Source: Ophthalmolycus amberensis (taxonomy: Eukaryota; Chordata; Actinopteri; Perciformes; Zoarcidae). From it: a DNA stretch of 64,000 nt. The notes beneath the pieces are model-generated. The model saw only the letters and a program-made list of their open reading frames with translations, made no database searches and was not told where the DNA came from. The position numbers and the translations under genes are program-made. Where the stretch lies: the NCBI GenBank assembly GCA_024529925.1, contig JAFEUB010001215.1:1099001-1163000 (forward strand), given 5' to 3'. Position 1 is the first letter of the stretch; the number at the start of each line of letters is the position of its first letter. Positions 38,780-51,900 of the stretch are shown here, one piece after another.

Positions 38780-41700
38780 CTCTGTCCTTCGACGCTGAAG
38801 CTTCGCCAACTGCTTGTTATCCCTCGAGCGGCAGAAACACTATCTTTACAAGGGATTTGTCACAAGCACACATTTGACTTTGTAATTCACTCAAAGACCG
38901 ACCGCTTGCGTGCACACGTGCACGGGAAACCCCCGAAACTTGCCTACTTTTTCTACTATTCATTCAAAGCCCAATCACTGGCGCACACACATGCACGCAG
39001 AGTGGCAATCACAGCTCACAAAGTGTGCCCAATGCATGAATTATCCAAGTGACTTTCCCAGCTGCAGTCGACTAAATTATTCAGCTTCAAGTCGCACATT
39101 TTTTTTTTTTTTCTGCTGTGAAATGAAAGCTTCCTGCCTGTCAATCCAGGAGCCAGCTGCTGTCTGTCCGTCATCAGCCTCAGACTGTCCGTCTGTCAAC
39201 CGGTCTGTGCCGGCTGACCGCCAAACGATGCACCGAGAGGACCAGAGAGGTGCTTACGCTTGAGTTTATTTGTTGTTGTTGTTGTCGTCGTCGTGTAGTC
39301 CCGTTTGCTGGGAATGCGGCATGTGTACTTTGGAAAAAGAGAACAGCGAGTACAAATGGGAAGAAAGATGCTATTGGTGCATGTTCGACCGCACGGATGC
39401 CGCAGAGTTCAAAAACATGCATAGCATGGGGGGGGGGGGGGGGCAAATATATGAATGAATGAATGAGATTTATTTGTAGAGCGCTTTTCACAGACATGAC
39501 ATCACAAAGTGCTTAACAGCAGAAATTTTAAAAAACATTAAAAAACCACAATGTGACCCTAGGGTCAATAAATGACATAAACAGAATAAAATAAAATAAA
39601 ATAAAAAATAAAAATAAGATAATAAAAATTAAAACATATTTTAAGAGCTGGTCATAGAATGATTTTTACTCAAACGCCAGCCTAAACAGGTGGGTTTTGA
39701 TCTGGTTCTTAAAAGTATTCACAGTATCTGCGAGGCGTAGAGTTGCAGGCAGAGCATTCCAGAGCCTCGGGGCCACTGCCTCAAAGGCAGAGTCTGAGCT
39801 AAACTTCGGAGGGTCTCTGGCAGAGAGCTGGTGGTTTAACGCTGATGCAGTGTGTCACTGAGTCTTCAGGGCTGACATCCATCACGACACTTCTCAGTGC
39901 ATGTGAAGGCCGTAAAGAGAGAACATAATAAAACTAAAGGTCAACATTATATTCTTCATCAAGACCTCACCGTATTTTAAATAACATATATTATACACGT
40001 ATATACAATGAGACTTGAACAGGTGATTTAATTGAGTTTTATATAAATTATCAATCAATTATGACATGTAAATGACAAATATTCGGTCTCTTTTTAGTGA
40101 CAATAGATGTTTGCACATTGGGTTTCCACAGGTCCCTTTAAGATCTGAAAATGTCTCTTTTGGGCTTTTGGGAACTTGAGTTGAGAATTGTTAATTCAGG
40201 CACTGAATAGACTAAATGGTTGATTATTAAAAAGTATTGATTGCCTCATCCATAATGAAAATAATCCTTATTTGCAGCCCTCACTCACATATCGGATTCA
40301 GACAAATTCGGTTGGTTAATTGACAGCGACTGTGCCCACGCGGACTCCTTGGGAGTCAGAGGTCGCGTTTCTCCTCGATGCGCTTCCGCCTCGATCCATT
40401 AGGCCTTCGTGTGCGTTGGTGGTTTTGCGAGCGCTTTCTGCGGAGTAAGTCGAGATTCCCTAGAAAGCCGCATACTGGCTCGGATTAGGTTTCGGGCTGC
40501 CACTTGCAGGCGAGGCCCGTCATACCACGTCACGTTTGGTTTGCTCCAACGCTCCCCCTTAAGCCCCTTCGAAGAACAAACACTGTCACGGGCCCCGAAT
40601 AATAGGAACACCAGTGCTCCTCCAAAAAAAAAAAAAGGGTAGGTAGGTATGCTGCCAGTTATCAAAGCATGATAATATGGTTGCTGCAAGACTCAATTTT
40701 ACAGATATTTCACCATAAAAAAAACATTAAATACGCATGAAGAAACCACTGATTTCTGTCTCAGCCTCCCGGCTTTTAACAGCTTTTTTTTGGTACTAAA
40801 TCACATGACAAATTTCATTCAAAGCGCTCGTTAAACTCATTTGCATGGCCCTTTCTTCTCCCAGATGGATCTGACAATGATTCACGTGCATAATCCCCGG
40901 CTCCCACGTGTCAATTATACAGCACTTATACCATTAACATTTCTAATTGGACAACACAGCAACCGGTGGTGCTCCACTGGCCTCCACTGGTGCCAGGAGT
41001 AAGGATCAGGAATATCTCATTTGCGCGTGGGAATATACGTGTGAGCAGTTAATAAACGTGCACAGACATGCGTGCAAACACACATTTGTAAGATTACAAA
41101 AAAACAGCTGAATGAGCTGATTAGGAGGAAGGGAATAAAAGTAATACCCAGAATGGGGAAGCAGTGCATGTTTGCATCCTGTTTCCTACATATTTACAAG
41201 GTGAACGTTGCTGAAAAGCACCAAACACACAGAGAACTGAAAGTTTACACCAAAGAAGCCTCATCACTTCCTCATGCTGCACATTCTGCGTCCTGCACGT
41301 CCAATGACATCAACACTGTGCAGATCGATCTGCCTTTGCCAAACCAAAAAGTGCACATTACTCCAGCAATGTGACTAAAACATTCCGACCTGGACCAAAA
41401 CCAGCTCAGCTATGTTTCGTCTCAGCCAACTCCAAAGCACGCCACGTTCCAAAACCAAAGGCTTCAGGCATCTATCCTTCTATGTGGTGAGGTGAAAGGG
41501 GCTAAGATGCCTTCACGTCATGTCGAAGTACTGTAAGTGTCCCGATGCCTCGTGGAGAATGTGGTTAACAACACACAACGTAAAGTACGAAAACCACGAA
41601 GACGTGTTTATGCACACAATATCACACGAGTGTGACAGAGCAGGAGAGGTACCCGACAGCTCGAGTGTGAGCCGGAGACAGATTAAGTCAGTGTGTGTGG

Positions 41701-43315
41701 TGCGTGTGTGTGCATCTGCGAAAAGGTGATTTCTTTGGTTTGAGCTTGGAATGCCGGGAAGCGGCTTCGTGCATTTTAAAGCGGGGGAATCGACGGGGTT
41801 GGCAGCGGGAGAGGAGAGGAGGCAGACGGCTGAAAGTAGCGGCGCTGAGGAGGCCTTGAACACAACTCGACTTGGCAGTCGGTGCACACAGAGAGAGACA
41901 AAAAACACACACACACACACACGTGTGCAGACATAGAGGTCTGATAGGCAGCGCAGACAAAAGCCGGGATCACCCAGGAGGAACGGCTTTCATTTCGCTT
42001 TTCTCCATCGCCGGCCGCCAGGCTCCTTTCGCTGCCTTTGTGTGTGTGTGTGTGTGTGTGTGGAGATTGCAACCTCACTGCGAAACCGCTCACAGGCGAC
42101 AATAACCCCTCGTTCAAATCAGGCTGCTGGAGCAGAAGCTCTCAGAGCGGAGTTGTGTGAGGAATGTTATTACTTTTTTTCTTTAAATGGCTGCATGACA
42201 ACAACAAAAAAAGTGCAGCTCAGGGCTCGGTATCATTTCAGCATCGCAGAAGACCGTATGTGAAACTTTATACACCAACAGTGTGTGACTCGTGAAAGAA
42301 CTCACAAATAAATACAAGCCGTGCAGGCCACACACACTTATTAAGCTTGCAAATTACACTTTCTAAATAAAGCGCGGAACGCGTTTAATCTGGAAAGAAA
42401 GATTGGTTTTCTTCCCATAAACCTTGTAATTAGCGTGATTACACACTAAAGTAACACAGGTCATGAAGAGCAGGAAAACAAGAGAACAACAGAAGCAACA
42501 GTCAGTACCAGCCCGAGCAGGAGACATCATAAAGGACTCGGATTAAATAGAAATATAGGTCAGTGCGCTAAACCTCACCTCATTCACAGGCACTGTGTGT
42601 ATGTGTGCAGCTTCAAAGATAACTAAGTGCTGGCATTAGAGAGCCCACTGATGCCATAGTTGCGATGAGTTGATTTCTTTAATCCTCTCGGGATGGTTTC
42701 ATCTCACCTGCTGTGTAAATTTGCCTTTTTCTGAGGTCGTCACTAGCAGTGTTCAAGTGGTTTGTGCACAGTTCTTGAGCAACTTGAACAGACTATGGCC
42801 ACCAATCATCCTCTCTAATCCCATATCACTTTCCTGTGGTTCATGTCATTTGTACCTTGGGATAGCTGATTACGGCCATTCAGGTGCATGATAACATAAT
42901 GGGACACTTCTTGTGACTGGGTTGAATGGCATTCTTGTAAAATAAACAAAAAACTGAATGGAATTCATTGGGAAGCGATCTGACGCGTGTTTTTATGTCT
43001 GTAAATAATAAACACACGCCTAAGTGGACCAAACAAGTCAAGTGGAAGAAAAGTTCATCATCTCCATCAGGTATGTGTCTTGTTTAAATAATATGATAAG
43101 CCAGAATTATCCTTATATTGCACTATAGACCCACCACTGTATTGTATTGTCGTTACTTCTTTCTTTTTTTTGACAACCCACACTCACACAAACATCTATT
43201 CCTTCTCTTTCTAATGCTCTGAACACTCCAGATGCAAATGCTGGGAGCTGCAGCTTGGTCACACTGGTGCCTACACATCCTCCCACCCTGCAGAGAGCGA
43301 GAGGGGGGGGGGGGG

Positions 43316-43377
<62 letters not shown>

Positions 43378-43938
43378 GAGAGATGGAGAGAGGAGGAAGA
43401 AAGGCTCAAATATAAAGAGGGAGAGAGGAGGGAAATATGAAGGGTATGGGTGTGTTTTATGATGAAGCAATACAAGATAAACATTGAGGGAGACAGAGAG
43501 AAAGAGGGATGGAGGGAAAACCAGAAGACAGCGATAGATGAGTGGAGAGTAGGATGCATCTCCCACTGACAGATGGAGAGAGAGAGAAAAAGAAAAAAGC
43601 AGAAAGACGAACGGGCAAACATCTGCTTTTCTTCCTTCAGGTGTAACGGCTAAATGTGAGAGTGTCGAGTGAAACCCACTGCATCAATCTGTTTCACTCT
43701 CACTCTGACTCACTTCCTTTCCTCTCTCGCCCGTCCCTCGCCCACTCTCTCTCTCTTTTGGGGGAAGAGGAGGTGTGGCTGACCTCTATCTGCACTTCAA
43801 GCTCGTTTGAATCAAACTACGACAAACACACTCGCACACACCCAAAGCTGACGGGAAATCCACGGAGGAAGCACGTGACCCGAACAGAGCAGAAACACGT
43901 GCGCACCTGCGAGCGAGTGACCTTTGTGAGTGCGTCCG

Positions 43939-43981
<43 letters not shown>

Positions 43982-46900
43982 CATCCACGTGGATTCATGA
44001 TGCAGTGAGCGGTGGGGAGACGGGACGGTATAGGGAGGGAGAAATGGAACAGAGGGAGGGAGGCATCAAAAAGAGAGGCAGGAAAGATAAGTAGCTGCCA
44101 GCTCTCGTGTGTCTCGCTACACTTTGTTTGGCCCCTGCGCTGCATGGCGGCTTGAGGGGAAGAGAGGCGCTCTCTTGTCGGCTCTCAAACAAGCGTGCAC
44201 GCCGACGGCCGGGCCAGCGGAGAGCTAAAACACACACACACACACACACACAGCAGTCCAATCAATCACGGAGATGAAAGAGAAGAGGAGAGGGCTGCGC
44301 GACACAGGAGAAGAATGAACCGACAGAAATTGGAGTTTGAAAGTTGAATTGTGCGACGCCCAGCTCCCCTTAATCTCTTCATTACTGTTGCTACACGGGC
44401 TCACTGTGGTCAGAGAAGCTCTCTATACAGACAAATGCACCACCAGTTATATATATATATAAATAAGAGAGAGACTTTTGGTCTGAATCCACTCTATGAT
44501 CAGTTATCCAAGATGTCCTGTGAGATTATGCAAGACATCATCCTCTAGACGCAGAATTTATGGACTTTTGGATTGTTGTATCCGTGTGCCCCAGAAGCCA
44601 TAAATACGATGCTCACATTATCTCTGTTGTAGACTGGTCTTTTTCTAGAGTTGGGTGATAAGAGCAGGATAACTCATTTTGTTATGCTTCCTGGAATGAA
44701 TCAGTTGGACCTGGTTTTACATGAGCTGTGCATCTCAGCGTTCTGAAGGACGGTTCTCATTTGTACAGTCAGCGTGTGTTACTGCGTTAATGCTATGGTA
44801 TCATACCATTCGATTCCGACATATCACGCTGGACAGCTGGTGCTTATCACCTCATTAAAAAACATTTCCCACTCTGATGAAAAGCATGTTGTACTGCACA
44901 CATCTCAGCATGCACACATGCATGAGATTGCACTGCAGAGGCCCCATGATACACACACACACACACACACACACAAACGGGGGGGGGGGGTTAGCCCACC
45001 ATCTCTGAATCTGCACCGAGCCATGAACAACCATATGGAGGCCTTCTTCTTAGTTAAACCCGCTGGATTGTTGCACGCGTAGCCTGGGAACGAGTGACGC
45101 ATTTTATAACACACAGATGCAGGGTGCTTTTTTTTTTTTGGGTTTTATTGTCGTTAAGGCAACGCGCCGCCACAACATCGCCGCCCGCACTCTCAAATTG
45201 TAGGGTGCGAGCCGCGACACACAAAAGCCCACAGACGACGGGTGAACTTTCGGCAACTCCACAGCGCACACAAACACCTCCTCTGAGCTGAAATGAAAAC
45301 CATTGTGGGGCATTCCTCACTGCAGAAGGAGATCCGAACATGTCTCCTGGGGCTAAATGGGAGCAGATAAAACACATAGATGTACTTTAGAGGTAGTTCT
45401 ATCATGCAGGTGTGGTCATAAAAGGGCAGTAATAGTCTTTAGCGCTCTAGGGTATCGGGCTATGGGGCTGAGAAAAGTGAAACTTTACAGCTTCATTTCT
45501 GTGAAAAACCACAGCCTGGCCTCTTTGCTATTAACACAGACATACCTGTGGCATCGTATGCGCCGATACAATATGTATTTGTGTGCGTGTCTGACGGTTA
45601 AAGCGCACTTCATGCCAGCAGTATCCAAACAAGAGGCTGTGTTAACATCGTCCCGATGGGCCGGGCTGCCTAACCTGATTGTAGCAATCCTCAGATCGAG
45701 AGCAACACACACACATAAGCGGAGAAAGGGAAGGATGAGGGGAAAGGTTAGCCTGAGAGTGGGGAAGAGTCGGGTCGATCAACTAATGAAAATGAAAGGA
45801 CGAGGACGTTTCATAGAAAAGAGGAGAGGAAAAAAAGGTGAAAAGGTGCCAAATGTAACTTGAGAAGATGGGGAAGATGTCAAATTAAAAAAGGAAAAAA
45901 AGAAGAGAATATAAATTGGGTTTAGAAGAGGGTTCCTGAAGATAAATGTCAGCAGTGGACCATGCGGTTAATATTGACTTCAGCCTCGTAAGCCATTTTC
46001 ATCCTAATTCCCCCCTCGGATCATAAGTCTTCCATTAGGGACGAGGCTGAACGTACATGTCCCTTTGAAGCAGGATAGAAGCCGGTCACGGAGAAATGAC
46101 CCCATGCTGCTACCGCTAAATGCTAAGCCTCCCAGAGTAGCAGTCCCAGCGTAACCAGAGTGCAAAGGAAAGAGAGACAATGACAAAGAGGGGAGGAGGG
46201 GAAATCACAATGTCGGTGATTGGCCTGAAGCTAATTGAAGACAATTGAAGCAATTATATTACTTGTTTTCACGTCTGCGCAAAGTTGGCAATCTTGCTGC
46301 GAACCACCAAGAGTCTTATTCAGCCTAGTTTGTTGCAAAACAAGATAAAACACAAAGCGGGGAGAATAAAAGAAGCATCATACACAGATGAGAGAGAGAG
46401 AGAGAGAGAGAGAGACTCCCACTGGACTTGTATCCCAAATAATAGCCATTATTGTACATGTTCACTTCCCGTCCTGGTAGCCTTCATGCCGCTCTCCTCC
46501 CGAGGAGATAAAACAAAGAGTTGCGTGACAAGCGGAGACAGAGCGACTGTATGAGAGAAGAGAGAGCACTCAGACATCAGAGAGTCATTCCAGTCACTCG
46601 GGAGTGTACGAAAAGCACGGAAAGTGAATGAAAAGACCACAGTGTGGGTCGCCTGCGCTGAGGCACATTGGGGGCCGAGACACGGGAGGAAGCACCGACT
46701 ATCACACGAACAGGACGTGTGTGTGAACATGCCGTGATTGCTAAAAAGCACACACACACACACTGACAGACACACACACACACACTGACAGACGGTGGTA
46801 GCCTCCGAGCACAGCCAGGGCAAATTGAAGACACTTCACAGGAAGTGGCAGCGAGGAGTAACTCCAAAACACACACACACTCGCACATACATAGTGGCTC

Positions 46901-47186
46901 CACGCAAGGACACACAGATGGCAGGTGCTACACAAATACAAGCCACTGGAGCGTAGCGTATCATGAGCTAAGCTAGCTCAGTCACTGCTCCACAATAGGA
47001 GCCTGTCTGCAGTTTTAAACACGCCGGCATCCCTCGACGCGGGGAAAGAGCAGCTAAGCTAACAACCTAAAGGGGAAACCTGTTTAGCATAGCAATTTAA
47101 TGGGACACGAGACTGGAGGATATGTGATGGATGGATGATTTGTTTAATGATTTAGAGACAGGCCTGACAGCGGTTATAACCATTAG

Positions 47187-47225
<39 letters not shown>

Positions 47226-48090
47226 CGTTTGTGTACATTCTGCCATTTAATAATTCCCTATGAATCTATGAATCCAGCTTTAAAAATCTCATCACAGTGG
47301 GAGTTTTCTATTGAAGCCAGACAAAGTCCCATGTTATTAGCACAGATAAATATTACAATAGATATAAAACAAAACAAAGTGCTGCCACCCAAACCCAATA
47401 AATGTGTTAAGTGAACACTGTGCGTCATGTTTTCCAATTAATACATTACTGAAGAGAAGTGAGACAGAGACTAAAGAAGGGGAAGAGCAAATGAGGAAGG
47501 AATTCAATTAAAAAACACAAACCACCGCGCACAACACAGCTGACTCCGGCTTATATAAAGAGAGATGTCTGAGTATCGTTGTGGTTCTTGTATCTCTCGC
47601 GTTTAATAGAGAGGGAACGAGAAGGGATAACAGGGAAGTCATAAGCACAACCATTATAATCACAAGTATATATAAGTCCATAAACTGTAATGACTCTGAA
47701 TGAAGCATTGTGTTGCCATAAATTAAGGACTATTGCTTTGCAAGTCCATCGTTTCACAGGCTGATCTCAAATGCAGTCTGCAAATCTGTAACCAATACAC
47801 TTTCCTGAAGGCCTCTAAACAAAGAGCCTTTCAACAGGCATGTCCAAGTACAGGGTGTACAGCAACAGTTTGTGAGCTCTGCCTCCTACAGAGCAGGAGG
47901 CCGTTTAACAGGAGGGGGGGGGGGGGGGGGGGGGGGGACAATGGCAAGACAGTGACAGCAATGAGGGGCGGCTGAACCAAGATATACGACAAGTATGAAA
48001 TCATGTCATCGAGCCCGAGCCTCAGAATAACAATAAAATGTTTTCATGTGATATGCATTCCCTTTCCATGAGCCACAAGATTTGGAGAAT

Positions 48091-48135
<45 letters not shown>

Positions 48136-48866
48136 TATATTGGCACTGATTGTCATTCTTTCCCTTTAAAGAGAGCCTCGCACACTGAAAAATGAGGGTT
48201 TGGATTCCGCGGCTGGTTGGCATACCAGTTCCTCTGACATCGGCTAGAACGTCGACAGATCGATAATGGATGGAGCACACATTGACATGCCATCACGCCG
48301 AAATATGGGCAAGTGTAGGGGCAGATTAGAAAACACTGAAATAAAAAGCTGTCAAACAATTACTCTGTTGCGTACAAACTTGGTTTATCAAAACAAGGTC
48401 AGGGAAATCATTTGTGTTACAATTGTAATGGCTTCCTGTAGGAAATGGATTTCCTTCCTTCTACGTGCTTCGGTCACCGCGCATGGCGCTTGCTGTCAGG
48501 AAACGTAGGCCGAAAGGTAAACACCGGCGGATGGCTGGTTGCCACTGATTCCAACACAGCCATCTTTCAGAATGAGTTGGGCTGCGCACTGTGCCGCACT
48601 GTGTGCCTGAATGTATGGCCTGTTTGCACGTGGCCCGAACATTCCTGCGGGGCTAAAGGGGTTCAGCTGTCGTCGGGGGCTATTTTTCCTGTGCGCTGCA
48701 TGCCATTGGTGGATCAAGCAGGATTATTCCTGGGGTTGGAGAACTTTGGGCTCGCAGAGATGGAGGGGGAAAAAAACAGAAGAAGAAGAGAAAAAGAGAA
48801 GAAAACCACCGTGGTTTGGAACGCTTTCTTCCAGGAATCGAACTCAAGGCAAAAGGGACTGCTGAG

Positions 48867-48902
<36 letters not shown>

Positions 48903-51900
48903 AAAGCAAACCACATTGGAAATCACACAGCCAAGAGCTACACTGAGCAAAAGACACACAGAGGGAGGGAGGGAGAGAGAGCGAGAGAGAGAGAGAGAGA
49001 GAGAGAGATTAGCCACTGGAGCCATCTCGAACCGTAAAAATAATTACCGTAACCAATACTCAACTGTCACGAAAGAAAATCCCCAGTGCCTGCTTTGAAT
49101 TTCGCTTTAGCTCGAGGAGCCGCTTCACACTTTGCCTTAATCTTGGCCATTACTGCGACGGCATCAGTGCGAACAAAGAGACTGCCCTCCAGTTTGTTGT
49201 ACAGCAGAAGACGGAGGCAGACGGACAGCCAGTGACAGAGAGCTGGTGTCAAACTGATGGCCGTGCTCAGATAATTTGCTCGTGCTCACACAGACAAAAT
49301 CAATAGAGTGGGGTAAGAAGTTGGAGAGGGCGAGTAGAAAAAACAAACGCCCCAGTTTCCTGATGTAGGTCAACGGCAGCTGTGTGCACCCTGACGCAGA
49401 CTGTACCGGTAATTAAATAAAACAAGTGAAAAAGTCTGCGGGAGCTGTGGACTTGAAGTGGGAGGGGGAGACGTGAGAGTGATTCATTTCATCTTTGTTT
49501 TTCTCCTCCCACAGTTGCGAGTGAGCACCATTCTACAAAGTAGAAAGGTAGCCTCATTTGTGCGCCCGTTCAACGCCCGGTGCTCCCTGTTGGGGGGGGC
49601 ATGATGATCCTAATGAGCTACAGAGAGAGAGGAGGGAGTTCCTGAAACTCAAGCGGGCAGATAGAGGCGCCGCACTGGGACGGTGCTCGGCCAGCCTCGG
49701 CAGCTCTATACTCCGAGGAGGAGGAGCCCCGTGTGGACCGTCGATTGACAGCCCGTCAACCATCACAGGGTCTGATTCTCTCCGCCTCGCGATATCTCTT
49801 CCTCCATCTCATCCACATGCACCTCCCTTTCATTTTTCCCCCCCTTCCTTCATATCACGATCAGCCAATATCAGCTTTAAAGGCTCACATAGTCAGAGCT
49901 TGGGATCTCTGTATGGAACTAAATGGTAAATGCACTTGTACTTTATCGTCTTCCGACCAATCAAAGCGCGATAATGCCGTTTTCTTTTGGTGAAAATCTA
50001 ATATCGTGACAGCCTTAATTCCAAATGTATGAAACTGAAACTATTAAACAAATAGCGGATCGACAGAAAGCAAATTGGTAACTTTTTACTTAGCAATTGA
50101 ATCATTTAAGTATTTATTTTCTGCCAAAATTACCTAACATCCTCCAGTTCCAGCATCCCAATTATGAAGATATACTGACTCTCTCTTTGTTATATCATTA
50201 TAATCTGAATGTAGTCTTTTGAACTATTGGTTAGACAAAACAGCACATGTGAACACATCGCCTTGGGTTTAAGGAATAATCATCAGACAAAGCTCTTCCC
50301 GTATGTAAAAGGAAAACCTCAATGCCTCGTTTATCAGCACTTGCCCACCCCAAAACAAGCTCCAACAATAAAGTGATTATATTTGGGTTTAATCTATATA
50401 TAGTTAAAGATGAGGTTAGGGGTTGTGGGATGCAAATCCTAGCAAAAAGGATGACAGGATGGTGCGTTTGTTCTTGCATTCAGAAATGTGATGTTGATAT
50501 CTGTATTTAGGTGGAGTAATATCCTGGCCTTAAACATATCTGTGTGTGCGTACATGCGTGTCCAATCTCACAGCTGTGTGCCAAGCCAGCACAGTTGTAG
50601 CCCGACGCAGTGACCCAGTCTGTATTCCCAGGCGGTGGTGATGGTGAGGTTACTAGTGCATTAGGACGGCCTGTGCAAAGAGGATTATGGCTGTAGTCCA
50701 GATGAGGGTGGAGCTTTGTGGGTGACGCATCACCACTGACGATGCCTGGAAACATTCCTCCACAAATCAATGGCCTGGTTCCAAACGCCCATTCAATCAC
50801 CACCATCACCACGCTAACCTTTGAACTCAACACAAGCCGGAGGAAATCAGCCGTGAATCGGGACATTCCTTGTACGTGTTGGTATTGTGTTTTTTTCTTT
50901 TCAACTGGCAATCATAAATATGTGCAGCCCTGGCAACTGTTTGCGGATTCAGAAAGGAAAACGTTGCACCTTTGATCAGAATCACAACGGGTGGAGTTCT
51001 TCTTTTTACGCTTCGGGGAAACAGTCGCATCAGCGCGGCCATGCTAAAAACACATGTCCTAAAAGTGTGCAGTGCAGCATGCTCTGCTTGTGCATCAGTA
51101 TTTTTAGCATCCCCACACTCATTATGTCAGCACGACACAGCAGAAGGCCCGAGTGAGCATAGAGAGCGAGCGAGAGAGCGAGAGAGAGAGAGAGAGAGAG
51201 AGAGAGGGGAAGGAAGACAATGCACGGTTCTGCCTCGAGTCGGGCATCTGCTGCGGCGTGCATGTATCCTGGCTGCGAAGAATGCATTTCTCCCTTCACT
51301 CCTCCAATTAAGTGTATTTTTGAGGGTGACGGCAAAAAAACCAAATACGCCTCGTTCCGCTGCTGTAGCTGCGTGTACCAGCGAGCTCTGGAGGTGCCGC
51401 CGTAAACAAAGCCAAAGAGGATGGGACTCGAGACAGGAGGCATAAATCACCGATGCTAAGCTATCCGTCTCGCTGCCCTTTCAAGTGCAACTACTGAAAC
51501 AACATGAAAGCGTCCAAAAAAAGCTCAAAAGTGCTCGAAGACTGAAATATGATACTGGGCTTTGTAATGACCATCAAGGTCAAAATGGGAAGCGCTGACA
51601 GGTCATTAGGCTGTAGATAAATAGGTAGAGGGGGGGGGGGGGGGGATACATGATCCAAAAGGAGATTTGCATTATTGATCCATTAACAGCAGAGATTACT
51701 CTAGTACTTCTAGAAGGGCTCTGATGCTATTTCTGAAATGCAGATGCCCTTGGGGATGAACCAGTAACCACCACAAACGCAACGTCTTCTATCACTTGAC
51801 CAACGAAACCATCTGCTGTCAAAACAAAAAAGGAATCTTTGGCTCTCGATACCTGTTAAAGTGGGCATTTTCTCACCGACATCAAAGCGCCGGCACTATT

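Noticed and set aside
48445..49098. 217-codon open frame on the plus strand
   Set aside because: Its C-terminal half is translated TG and GA microsatellite (VCVCV, RERER); the rest shows no family resemblance.
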